A stretch of 64,000 bases of DNA from Actinomycetales bacterium (GTDB lineage Bacteria; Actinomycetota; Actinomycetes; S36-B12; UBA5976): contig JAGWXT010000002.1 of the NCBI GenBank assembly GCA_018969715.1, positions 62,001 to 126,000 of the forward strand. Direction: 5' to 3'. Below the pieces are notes generated by a model that saw only the letters and a program-made list of their open reading frames with translations, had not been told where the DNA came from and did not search any database. The translations under genes were made by a program, and so were the position numbers. This document shows positions 43,160-51,774 of this stretch, one piece after another (position 1 is the stretch's first letter; every line of letters begins with the position of its first letter).

Positions 43160-45421
43160 TCAACCTCCGGGGCAGGCAGTGGGACGGTGTGAGGATAGGG
43201 CACTGTCGAGCAGCACCGCGGCTCGCGCGTCGAAGCAGTGTCGGTGTCGCACCTGCTCGGCGGCCTGCTCGCGGGCGGCATCGTCGGGCCACGCCGCCGC
43301 CGGGTCCAGCAGCAGGCCCGCAGCCTGCGCGGGGGTCGTGAACAGTCGGACGCTGCCGCCGAAGAGCGCATCGGCCTGCACCTGGCTGGCGCCCGCGGGC
43401 GTGTCGCTGAGCACGCGCGCACCAGCGGCGACGGCATCGAACAGCCGGTTGGACCAGAAGCCATGTCGTTGCATCTGCGGCTCATGGTCATTGAGCACGA
43501 CGGTGGCATCTGCGTAGGCCGCCGGCACCTCCGACCGGGGCAGGTGGGTGCTGTGCAGCACTCCCGGTGGCAGCAGGCCCGTCCAGCCGTGGCCGTGGAC
43601 GGCCACCTCGGCGCCCGCGCCGAGGGCGGCGGCAACCACCGGACGGACCCCGTCGCGCGCCCCGCCGATGAACAGCACCGGGCGCTCCCGACGCGAGGCC
43701 GGCGCGGCTGCGCCTGCCGGCGGCCGGAACCGGTGCGGATCGGTGCATTGCAGCAGCGTGAGCACCGGACGGCGCAGCCGTTGCGACGCCGCAGTCGCCC
43801 ATGTCTGGCTTGCGGCCGCGACGATGTCGACGTCGACGAGTTCATCATCGGCGATGGACTCCGGATTCGAGATGACCCAGATCATGCGCACTGCGGCCCG
43901 GTTGGCCAGATCATCGGTCGCCCCGCGCAGACTGTCCTTGCCGCGCAGGACGAGCGTGACGTCCTCGCAGCCCAGTGAGGTGCGGCTGCGCGAGGCGAGG
44001 CTGTCGACGACCACGTGCTGGCCGAGTCGCGCGAGGGCGGCGGCGAGGTCAGCGGCGAACCAGGTATCCCCCCAGTTGGCCTGAAGGGTGGCGGCGGTGA
44101 CCGCTGTCCGGATCGACCAGCGCAGGGCGGGTGGCCGGGTGCGGGCGCCGACAGCCGGCGGATCATCCCGGCTGCTCGCCGTGGCCATGCCGGGAACCGC
44201 GATCCGCTCGGTTGCGCCCGCCGTCGTGATCACGGCGTCCAGTGCCGCCGTCACCCTGCTGCCGAGATCGGCCCTCGGATGATCTGCGGCCATCGATCGG
44301 GTGTGCGCCTGGGGCGCCTGGCCCAGCGGATGGCCCGCTGCCCCGGTTGCGGTCGCGTCGATGCGGTGCCAGTGCCGGGCGCGGCAGATGAGGGCTCGTG
44401 ACCAGGCCGGGTCGCTGCGCTCGCTCACGGCCGGCTCCAGGACCTCGGCGAGGTCACTGCGTCCGCTGCGGACCTCGGCCAGCCCCTCGCTGATGAGGGT
44501 GGCAAGTCGCGGGCTGGGGTGGCCGGTGAGCAGCACCAGCAGGGTTTCCCCAGGCTGGCGGCTCAACCACTCGGCCTGCCACATGAGCGGGTCCCCTCCC
44601 GGGGGCAGGGTTACGAGGCGGCCCCGCCCGGCCAGCCGGGCGGCGGTGGTGGTGAGCAGGATCCGGTCTGCGCCGGTGTGGTCACCGGCGACAACGATGA
44701 TCGCCTCAGGTATCCCCGCACCGTCGAGTGCGGCCGCGAGGGTCAGCGCGTTGCCGGGGTCGGTGGCGAGGATCAGGGTCGGCTGGCGGTGGGTGGACCC
44801 GGCATCGTCGAGCGGGTCAAGGTTGAGCCGGTCGCGGGTGAGGGCGTCCCAGGCGCGTCGCACGGCCGCCGCCGGGTCGCCGTCCGCGGGATTCCACAGG
44901 GCACTTGGCGGGTGGCGACGCCGAGCGGCTGGGGTGGCGGTGACAAAACCGATCAACGGGCCGGCGGGGGAGCGCTGCAGCGGCCACGTGGCTTCGAGTG
45001 CGCGCGGGTCGACCAAGGGGTGGGGGGCATGTGTCTGCAGTGCCCGGCGGCGTGAATAGGCCAGTGCCAGTGGCAGGTCCGCCGGGACGGTTGTGCGGGC
45101 ACCCAGCCATGTCGGCTCCAGCAGCGGATGGGTGGGCAGGTCAGGTCGCGCGGTGGCGTGCCAGGCGGTCGCGAGGGCGCGCAGCCCGGCAGCCGGCCTC
45201 CGGGTGGGGGCCCCGGGGTGAGCCGGTCGGCGCACCCGCGTGTGACGTTCCGCGGTGCGGCGTCGTTCGCGTCGCCGCGGCGCTGGGTGCACTCCCCGCC
45301 GCACCGATGCCGTGTAGGCAGCGTCGAACAGTGGGCTGCGCAGGAGCAGGATCGAATCCAGTGCCCGACGCACCGGACCGGGGGCGATCCGGCGAGCAGC
45401 GCTGGTGAGCCGGCTCAGCAC
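43160..45421 (-). CDS. CgeB-like glycosyltransferase with long N-terminal region
   Basis: 753 residues. The last 330 resemble the CgeB/Glyco_trans_1_2 group: VRMIWVISNPESIADDEL, RPVLFIGGARDGVRP, HSTHLPRSEVPAAYADATVVLND and GFWSNRLFDAVAAGARVLSD. The N-terminal 420 residues are Arg/Ala-rich; a segment around LILATDPGNALTLAAALDGAG may be a second Rossmann domain. The acceptor is unknown. It begins 12 bases after the LCP gene and is 8 bases before the hydrolase, so the three are one operon. Confidence 0.75.
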   Translation of the reverse strand: MLSRLTSAARRIAPGPVRRALDSILLLRSPLFDAAYTASVRRGVHPAPRRRERRRTAERHTRVRRPAHPGAPTRRPAAGLRALATAWHATARPDLPTHPLLEPTWLGARTTVPADLPLALAYSRRRALQTHAPHPLVDPRALEATWPLQRSPAGPLIGFVTATPAARRRHPPSALWNPADGDPAAAVRRAWDALTRDRLNLDPLDDAGSTHRQPTLILATDPGNALTLAAALDGAGIPEAIIVVAGDHTGADRILLTTTAARLAGRGRLVTLPPGGDPLMWQAEWLSRQPGETLLVLLTGHPSPRLATLISEGLAEVRSGRSDLAEVLEPAVSERSDPAWSRALICRARHWHRIDATATGAAGHPLGQAPQAHTRSMAADHPRADLGSRVTAALDAVITTAGATERIAVPGMATASSRDDPPAVGARTRPPALRWSIRTAVTAATLQANWGDTWFAADLAAALARLGQHVVVDSLASRSRTSLGCEDVTLVLRGKDSLRGATDDLANRAAVRMIWVISNPESIADDELVDVDIVAAASQTWATAASQRLRRPVLTLLQCTDPHRFRPPAGAAAPASRRERPVLFIGGARDGVRPVVAAALGAGAEVAVHGHGWTGLLPPGVLHSTHLPRSEVPAAYADATVVLNDHEPQMQRHGFWSNRLFDAVAAGARVLSDTPAGASQVQADALFGGSVRLFTTPAQAAGLLLDPAAAWPDDAAREQAAEQVRHRHCFDARAAVLLDSALSSHRPTACPGG

Positions 45422-45433
45422 GAGGACGCCCGC

Positions 45434-46921
45434 CTAGGAGGCGCAGTACACCTGATCGGCCGTGGACACGCGGTCACCGTAGTCCTCGGTTGGGCTCGGG
45501 GAGGGCTTCGGCTTGGGCGCGGTGACCGGGACGACCGCGGGTGCATCGGAGCCGACGACGATCCGCAGTGCCTCCCCGAGGCTCGCCGAGCGTTCCCTGC
45601 GGACATCGCCCCCGAGGGAGGCGACCAGGGTGCGGGCGGAGGGTCCGTCGCCGGGCCGGTAGTAGACCACGGTCTGCGTGGCAACCTGGGTGGTCGCATT
45701 GCCCACCTCGCCGATGCGGTAGCCCTGGGCGGCGAGCGCATCGGCGAGGTCAGCGGCCAGCCCGGCGGTGGCGGTTCCATTGAGCACGTCAACGGTGATG
45801 TCGGCCGGGGCGACCTTGAGCGCGTTGGGATCGGGTGCGGCACTCGGGGCGGGCTCGGTCAGGTCATCGGCGAACTCCGGCGGCCAGACCTTGTCCTTGT
45901 TGATGGCCTGCCAGATCTTGCGTGACCCGGGCAGCCACTCCACCGTCGCACCGTCACTGCGGGTGGCCACGGGGATGTCGAGGAAGATGATGTCGGTGGC
46001 GCTCAGGCCGCGCAGGTCGTAGCCGAGTCCGGCCAGGGAGTCGACCGAGCCGAATCCGGGGTCGGTGGTGAGTGAGCCGGCGACGGCGGTGAGCGTCTCG
46101 TACAGGCGCAGTGGATTGGCGAGGATCTCCAGGGAGAGCGCCTTGCGCGCCATGGAGCCGAGGAAGGCCTGCTGGCGGTCGATTCGCCGCAGGTCGCTGC
46201 CGTCGGCAAGGGTGTTGCGGGCGCGCACGAATGCGAGCGCCTGCTCACCGGAGATTACCGAGGTCCCCGCCGGCAGCTTCAACTTGCTCTTGGGGTCGTC
46301 AACCGCCTCCTCGAGGCACACCTCGACCCCACCGAGTGCTTCGACGATGGTCTTGAACCCGCGGAAGTCGACGACGACGTAGTGATCGATGAAGACACCG
46401 GTCAGCGCCTCGATGGTCTTGATCGTGCACGCCGGGCCTCCCTCGGTGAAGGCCTCATTGATCCGCGTGGTGCGGCCGGCGATTGTGCTGCCGTCCTCCC
46501 GGGTGCAGTCGGGGATGGTCACATAGGAGTCGCGGGGGATGCTCACCGCCATCGCATGCCGACGATCGCCGGTGATGTGCAGCAGGATCGTCGTGTCCGA
46601 GCGCGCCGACCCACCGTAGATCTTTCCGTACCCGGCGCCCTGGCCGTCCCGGGTGTCCGAGCCCATGACAAGGATGTTCAGTGGGCCGGTGGGTCCGCTG
46701 GGGACCTCGCGCTCGGGCCGGGACGGTCCCAGCTGCTCTGTCACATCGATCACGGTGATGCTGTCCTCGATGGAGGTCGCGGCGATCCCGATCACTCCGC
46801 TGATGCCGGCGACGACGAGGACGCCCAGAGCGGCGATGCCCGCCACGATCCGGCCGGTCATCGCCGTCGGAGTCGGCCGCTGTCGACCCGAGCCTCGACG
46901 CACTCCGTTCTCGCCTCCCAT
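45434..46921 (-). CDS. LCP-family glycopolymer ligase with LytR_C domain (2)
   Basis: 495 residues: one membrane helix (about 21-47), LCP domain with LNILVMGSDTRDG, RSDTTILLHI, VSIPRDSYVTIPD, RINEAFTEGG, DFRGFKTIVEALGGVEVCL and ALAFVRARNTLADGSDL, then LytR_C (ITVDVLNGTATAGL). It transfers an exported glycopolymer to the cell wall. The ATG at 46921 is chosen because the membrane helix follows closely; an ATG at 46966 adds 15 residues. It corresponds in position to the LCP gene near manC in M. tuberculosis and leads the LCP-transferase-hydrolase operon. Confidence 0.92.
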   Translation of the reverse strand: MGGENGVRRGSGRQRPTPTAMTGRIVAGIAALGVLVVAGISGVIGIAATSIEDSITVIDVTEQLGPSRPEREVPSGPTGPLNILVMGSDTRDGQGAGYGKIYGGSARSDTTILLHITGDRRHAMAVSIPRDSYVTIPDCTREDGSTIAGRTTRINEAFTEGGPACTIKTIEALTGVFIDHYVVVDFRGFKTIVEALGGVEVCLEEAVDDPKSKLKLPAGTSVISGEQALAFVRARNTLADGSDLRRIDRQQAFLGSMARKALSLEILANPLRLYETLTAVAGSLTTDPGFGSVDSLAGLGYDLRGLSATDIIFLDIPVATRSDGATVEWLPGSRKIWQAINKDKVWPPEFADDLTEPAPSAAPDPNALKVAPADITVDVLNGTATAGLAADLADALAAQGYRIGEVGNATTQVATQTVVYYRPGDGPSARTLVASLGGDVRRERSASLGEALRIVVGSDAPAVVPVTAPKPKPSPSPTEDYGDRVSTADQVYCAS

Positions 46922-47056
46922 CGGTGACCTGAATGCTAGGACGCGGGGCGGTTCCTCGACGTTCATGGCGTGTCGCCGTGGGTGTCCGCGGTCGGGGCGC
47001 CGGATGCGGCGTGGGTGGCCCCCGCACTCGTGACCATCTCGTACCTTAGGAAAACA

Positions 47057-49210
47057 ATGGGACGCAAGGGATGGATGGGGCGACAGGGGCGCGTGGGCGG
47101 CATGGTACGCCCAGCCCACATCGCCATCCTCGGTGCCTGCTGCGCCCTGGTGGTGCCCGGTCCGGCGCTCGCGGCCGGCGCTCAGGTGATCCTCACCGCA
47201 CCGGCGCTCACGCCATCCGAGATCGGGTGGTCGGCCGGCGGCGTGACCGTCCGAGCCGCCCTCGCAACGGCCGTGACCTGGCAGGCGGTCGTGTCCGATG
47301 CGTGCGGGACGACCCGGCGGGTGCTCGGCGACGCTGCCAACGCCGGAACCCTCGAGTTCACTTGGGATGGCCGCGATGACACAGGAGCGCCGCCACCCCC
47401 GGGGGACTACACCGTTGCCCTGCGGACCCTCACCGGCGACGGGCGGCAGGACCTCACCGCGCTGCCCGTGCGGATCAGCCCGACCCCAGGTGCTCCGGCC
47501 GATCCGTGTGCGGTACCCCCGGTGGCTCCGGAGTCGTTCACGCTCATCGGGGCCGGGTGGGGCCATGGGGTGGGGATGAGCCAGTACGGAGCCCTCGGGC
47601 AGGCCCGGGAGGGGCGCACCAGTGCGGAGATTCTCGCCTACTACTACCCGACAACCGCTCTGGTCCCGCTGCCGGTGAACCAGCCGCTGCGGGTCTCCCT
47701 CGCCGACTCCGCCCCCGGCGTCGTCCTGCGGGGTGAGCCGGCCGCCGATGGCGGTGGCACGGTCAGCGTCGTCCTCGATGGGGGTGCGGAGGTGCTCCTG
47801 CCCCCCGGTGAGATCGCACGGATCATCCCCGCCGAGGGGCGGCTGCGGATGACCCGCGGTGGCGCCGAGGGACAGGATGCGGTGGTGGGGGAGGCCGCTG
47901 CCGTGCTCATCCGCTGGAGTGGGACCGCCGACCCAGCCGGCAGCGGCGGGGTCCCGGGCGTGCTCAACCTCGTGAGCACGGCCAGCAGTGCTGCCGGACT
48001 GCGCACCGGGGGCCATCGCTACCGCTACGGGACGGTGTCCCTTGCCGCCAATGCCGGTGGGGTACGGGTGGTGACGACCCTGCGGCTGGGCGATGAGTAC
48101 CTGCTGGGGATCGGGGAGATCCCCTCAACGTGGCCGGAAGCCGCGCTGCAGGCCCAGGTGGTGGCCGCCCGCTCCTTCGCCCTCGCGCGATACGGCAATG
48201 GCCGGGTGCGTCCAGCCTGTGACTGCCACGTCTCGGCCACGACCGCCGACCAGAACTTCGTCGGCTGGTCGAAGGAGACCGGTGCCGATGGTCAGCGGTG
48301 GCGCGCGGCGGTCCTGGCGATGATGACCGGCCCGGACGAGGGTCTCGTGCTGACCCACGGCGGGCAGCCGATCGCCGCCTACTACTCATCGTCCACCGGC
48401 GGACGCACCCAGCGCGCCCAGGATGCCTGGGGTGGGCCCATTGCGTGGGCGCCGAGTGTGGCTGACCGCTGGAGCCTCGAGTCGAGCAATCCGCACTCCG
48501 ACTGGCGGGTGAGCGTGCCACAGGCACGAGTGGCCGCACTGCTGGGGCTGCCCGATGTGGCGCGTCTGGCGATCACCTCCCGACACATCAGTGGTGCGGT
48601 CGCACGGGTCACCGGGGTGGCGACCTCCGGGGCAACCGCGTCGATCACCGGTGAACAGCTCCGCACCGGTCTGGGGTTGCGCTCCCGCTACATCTCATCG
48701 GTGCTGCCGGTGGGCCAGCCGATTGGGCGTTATGCCGCTCCCCATGGCACGGGGATGCCCGGCGCCCCCGGCGCCGCGGGTGCCCCCGCCCCGGGTACGC
48801 CCGCGCCCGCCGCCCCGAGTACGCCCGCGCCCGCCGCCCCGAGTACGCCCGCGCCCGGGGCGGCCCAGCCAACCGGGTCGGCGCCGGTGGGACGCACCAT
48901 CACCGTTCGACTTCGCACCCCGCAGGCACTGGTCCGCGTGGGTGACCGGGTTGAGTTTCGAGGCACGGTGACGGGGGTGCCGGGGCGCGCGAGGGTCTCC
49001 CGGCAACTGCGCTCCGGCGGCACCTGGCGCACGGTCGAGACCATTCGCGCGCGCACCGACGGCCGCTACCGGATGACGGTGCGCATGCCGGCGGGCGGCC
49101 GGTATCGGTACCGCATTGCGGTGGTCGACCCCCAGGGTCAGGTACGGCTGATCTCCGAACCGATCCGCGTGCAGGTTGCGTCGGACCGCACTGCCACGAT
49201 GGAGCCATGA
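47057..49210 (+). CDS. Secreted SpoIID/LytB-domain protein
   Basis: 717 residues with a signal peptide (hydrophobic AHIAILGACCALVVPG, cut after ALA). A beta domain leads to the SpoIID motif GWGHGVGMSQYGALGQAREG, then YLLGIGEIPSTWPEAALQAQ, VVAARSFALARYG and YYSSSTGGRTQ. SpoIID-type proteins act on denuded or uncrosslinked glycan strands or enhance amidases. An Ala/Pro repeat linker (residues about 581-602) joins a C-terminal beta-sandwich resembling a Big/Ig-like wall domain. The ATG at 47057 has AGGA 5 bases upstream. It is divergent from the LCP gene across 135 bases. Confidence 0.85.
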   Translation: MGRKGWMGRQGRVGGMVRPAHIAILGACCALVVPGPALAAGAQVILTAPALTPSEIGWSAGGVTVRAALATAVTWQAVVSDACGTTRRVLGDAANAGTLEFTWDGRDDTGAPPPPGDYTVALRTLTGDGRQDLTALPVRISPTPGAPADPCAVPPVAPESFTLIGAGWGHGVGMSQYGALGQAREGRTSAEILAYYYPTTALVPLPVNQPLRVSLADSAPGVVLRGEPAADGGGTVSVVLDGGAEVLLPPGEIARIIPAEGRLRMTRGGAEGQDAVVGEAAAVLIRWSGTADPAGSGGVPGVLNLVSTASSAAGLRTGGHRYRYGTVSLAANAGGVRVVTTLRLGDEYLLGIGEIPSTWPEAALQAQVVAARSFALARYGNGRVRPACDCHVSATTADQNFVGWSKETGADGQRWRAAVLAMMTGPDEGLVLTHGGQPIAAYYSSSTGGRTQRAQDAWGGPIAWAPSVADRWSLESSNPHSDWRVSVPQARVAALLGLPDVARLAITSRHISGAVARVTGVATSGATASITGEQLRTGLGLRSRYISSVLPVGQPIGRYAAPHGTGMPGAPGAAGAPAPGTPAPAAPSTPAPAAPSTPAPGAAQPTGSAPVGRTITVRLRTPQALVRVGDRVEFRGTVTGVPGRARVSRQLRSGGTWRTVETIRARTDGRYRMTVRMPAGGRYRYRIAVVDPQGQVRLISEPIRVQVASDRTATMEP
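48797..48858 (+). repeat. In-frame 24-bp repeats in the SpoIID-like linker
   Basis: Two full 24-bp units (48797-48820, 48821-48844) and a partial third encode TPAPAAPS. They form the Ala/Pro linker between the SpoIID and C-terminal domains. Confidence 0.92.
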
Positions 49211-49271
49211 CCGGGCAGGTGTCGAGGTGCCGGCGGCCAGCGACGCGGATTTTCACGGGGACGGCGAGATC

Positions 49272-50363
49272 ATGACCTCGCCAGTGGCGCGGGAGGCGAT
49301 CCTCCTGGTCGGCGGGCAGGGCACACGCCTGCGCCCCCTCACCGAGACCACCCCAAAGCCGATGCTGCGCGTTGCGGGAACGCCACTGACGGTTCACCAG
49401 ATTGCCCGGGCACGCCAGTTCGGGGTGACGCGCATCATCCTCGCGACGTCCTACCGTGCCGAGGTCTTCGCGACGGGGATCGGCGACGGGACGGCACTGG
49501 GGGTGACCGTTGAGTACGCCCATGAGGTCACCGCACTGGGCACCGGCGGCGCCATCCGCAATGCCGCCGCCCGACTGCGCGCAGCACCAGCGGATCCGAT
49601 CCTGGTGTTCAACGGTGACGTCCTCAGCGGTGTCGACATCGGGGCGGTGGTGGCGGCCTGGTCCCGGCAGGCGGCCGACGTGGCGCTCTACCTCACGCGG
49701 GTGGCCGATCCCCGTGCCTATGGGCTGGTGCCCACCGATGACAGCGGTGTCGTCCGCGGCTTCGTCGAGAAGCCCACGACCCCGGCTGAGGTCGTCACCG
49801 ACCAGATCAATGCCGGCATGTACGTCTTCCGGCGAGGGATCATCGATGAGATCCCCCCGGATGAGGTCGTGTCCGTGGAGCGCCAGACGTTCCCAGCGCT
49901 GCTGGCCGCGGGTCGGCGGGTGATCGGTGTGGTCGATGACGGGTACTGGCTCGATCTGGGCACGCCCGCGGCGTTCATCCGCGGCTCGGCTGACCTGGTC
50001 CGCGGCCGGGTGCCCAGTCCGGTGCTGCTGGGTCCACCCGGCTCGTCACTGGTCCTCCCCGGGGCGGTTGTCGACAGGCGTGCACGGGTCGACGGGGGCA
50101 GCGTCATCGAGTCGGGGGCGCGGGTCGGGGCGCAGGCGCACATCAGTGGCAGCGTCATCGCCTCTGGCGCCACGATCGGCGCGGGTTGCATCATCGAGGA
50201 CAGTGCGGTCGGTGACGACGTGGTCATCGGTGCCGGGGCGTGCGTGCGCGCCTCGGTGCTGGCGGCGGGGGCACGGATTGCCGAGGGCACTCGCCTCACT
50301 GAGGCACGGGTGTGGCCGGGCCAGTCGCAGCCGGGGGAGCCGGGGTCGTCGCCACCTGTGTGA
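49272..50363 (+). CDS. manC: Mannose-1-phosphate guanylyltransferase
   Basis: Makes GDP-mannose from GTP and mannose 1-phosphate. 363 residues: nucleotidyltransferase domain with ILLVGGQGTRLRPLTETTPKPML, LVFNGDVLSG and VDDGYWLDLGTPAAF, then a left-handed beta-helix tail with hexapeptide repeats from about 255. It matches the position and type of the M. tuberculosis enzyme next to fbiAB; phosphomannomutase and ManA for the same pathway are at 56495 and 58140. The last 68 bases overlap fbiB on the opposite strand. Confidence 0.87.
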   Translation: MTSPVAREAILLVGGQGTRLRPLTETTPKPMLRVAGTPLTVHQIARARQFGVTRIILATSYRAEVFATGIGDGTALGVTVEYAHEVTALGTGGAIRNAAARLRAAPADPILVFNGDVLSGVDIGAVVAAWSRQAADVALYLTRVADPRAYGLVPTDDSGVVRGFVEKPTTPAEVVTDQINAGMYVFRRGIIDEIPPDEVVSVERQTFPALLAAGRRVIGVVDDGYWLDLGTPAAFIRGSADLVRGRVPSPVLLGPPGSSLVLPGAVVDRRARVDGGSVIESGARVGAQAHISGSVIASGATIGAGCIIEDSAVGDDVVIGAGACVRASVLAAGARIAEGTRLTEARVWPGQSQPGEPGSSPPV

Positions 50364-51774
50364 TGAACCCGGGCGGGGCGTCGACGGGACGGGGGCTGGC
50401 GGGTGCGCGTGGGTGGCCGATCGCCACCGCGCCCAGTGCCCGCCAGGTGCGGGGCAGCCCGAGGACTTCGGTCACCGTGTCCGGGCAGAACAGGGTGGCG
50501 GCGAACCACGCACTGCCCAGACCGGCATCGGCGAGGGTGATGAGGACGTTCCCGATGCCAGCACCGCCAGCGGCGAGGAACGACCCCTCCTCCCCGGCCC
50601 GGCGGCGCTCATCCGAGTAGCGATGGGCGTCGCTGAGGTCGACGAAGGCGAGCACCAGGCAGGGGGCCTGCCACAGCAGGTCACCCCGTGCCACGCGCCG
50701 CTCAACCTGCGCCGCGGGAACGCCGTCCCCCAGCAGGTCGGCTCGCCACACCGCCGCCATCTCCTCCAGCACCCGGGCTCGTGCGGACCGGTCCGGGAGC
50801 ACGATGAACCGCCAGGGGCGGGTGCCATGGGGACTGGGTGCCAGCAGGGCACTGGTCAACGCGATCCGCACGAGCGCAAGGTCCACCGGCTGGTCGGTGA
50901 ACGCGCGCACGGTGCGTCGGGCACCGAGGACGGCTCGTGCGAGGTGGCCGGAATCCCCGCTGACTCGTTCCGGTGCGCCGCCAGGCTGGGCGGGACTGCC
51001 GTCCACCAGCCGGCCAGCCGCGTACCCGTCCGCCCACGCCTCGGCGGTGCCGCGGGTGAAGAGGTCTTCCGCAGCCGGACGGATCAGCGCGGCCGCCCCG
51101 GGACCGTCCTCATCGAGGACCAGATCGGCCAGCCCGCGCACCACGGAGACGGGGCGGCGGGTGAGCTTGCCGCTGACGAGGTCCGCGGCCGCCGTGATCT
51201 CATCGGCGCTGGCGATCACCGTCTGCGCCAGCACGTGGCCGGCAGGGTCCTGATATCCCCGCCAGTCCGAGAGCACCCGCAGGCCGGCCGCCCCGATGGC
51301 GGCATCGGTCAGCCCCAGTCGCCACGGTCGTCCGAGGGTGTCGCTGATGAGCACCGCGCAGCGCACCCCAAGCCGTTCGCTGAGCCCCCGCCGCAGGGCA
51401 GCGGCGCTGGCATCGGGGTCGATCGGCAGCAGCAGGACTGAGCCGGCGGGCACATTGCTCGCATCGACGCCGGCTGCGGCGAGGACCAGGCCGTGGCGGG
51501 TGCGGACGATGCGGGTATCGCCGCGTTCGGCGATCACGCTCACCGTCTCGGCATCGATCGCCTCCGCCCGACGCTCCGCCGGCCACAGCCGACCCTCCGC
51601 CTTCGCCACCACGGTGCTGGCGATGACGATGATGTCGCCTTCGGCCACTCCGGCAGTGCCATCCGGCCACCGGATCGCGCCGACGCTTGCGGCAACCGCG
51701 GCGATCAGATCGGTGCCGGGGGTCACCTCGCCGAAGGTGTCCGCGCCGCTGACCACCTGCAGTGCGCCGGTCAT
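50296..51774 (-). CDS. fbiB: F420:gamma-glutamyl ligase / dehydro-F420 reductase
   Basis: Completes coenzyme F420. 492 residues. The CofE-like ligase half (about 1-245) has ADTFGEVTPGTDL, VVAKAEGR, ISDTLGRPWRLGLTDAAIG and GDIIVIAST; the nitroreductase-like FMN half (about 285-450) has ARRTVRAFTDQPV, SPHGTRPWRFIVL and GAGIGNVLITLADAGLGS. The actinobacterial fusion adds glutamates to F420-0 and reduces dehydro-F420-0. The ATG at 51774 overlaps the fbiA stop as ATGA. Its 3' end overlaps manC by 68 bases. Confidence 0.95.
   Translation of the reverse strand: MTGALQVVSGADTFGEVTPGTDLIAAVAASVGAIRWPDGTAGVAEGDIIVIASTVVAKAEGRLWPAERRAEAIDAETVSVIAERGDTRIVRTRHGLVLAAAGVDASNVPAGSVLLLPIDPDASAAALRRGLSERLGVRCAVLISDTLGRPWRLGLTDAAIGAAGLRVLSDWRGYQDPAGHVLAQTVIASADEITAAADLVSGKLTRRPVSVVRGLADLVLDEDGPGAAALIRPAAEDLFTRGTAEAWADGYAAGRLVDGSPAQPGGAPERVSGDSGHLARAVLGARRTVRAFTDQPVDLALVRIALTSALLAPSPHGTRPWRFIVLPDRSARARVLEEMAAVWRADLLGDGVPAAQVERRVARGDLLWQAPCLVLAFVDLSDAHRYSDERRRAGEEGSFLAAGGAGIGNVLITLADAGLGSAWFAATLFCPDTVTEVLGLPRTWRALGAVAIGHPRAPASPRPVDAPPGFITQVATTPAPPAATGPATPVPQ

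Noticed and set aside
46922-48016. A long N-terminal extension of the second LCP protein on the minus strand
   Set aside because: The frame is open for 365 more codons but overlaps the conserved SpoIID-like gene, and the membrane helix and LCP domain start right after 46921.
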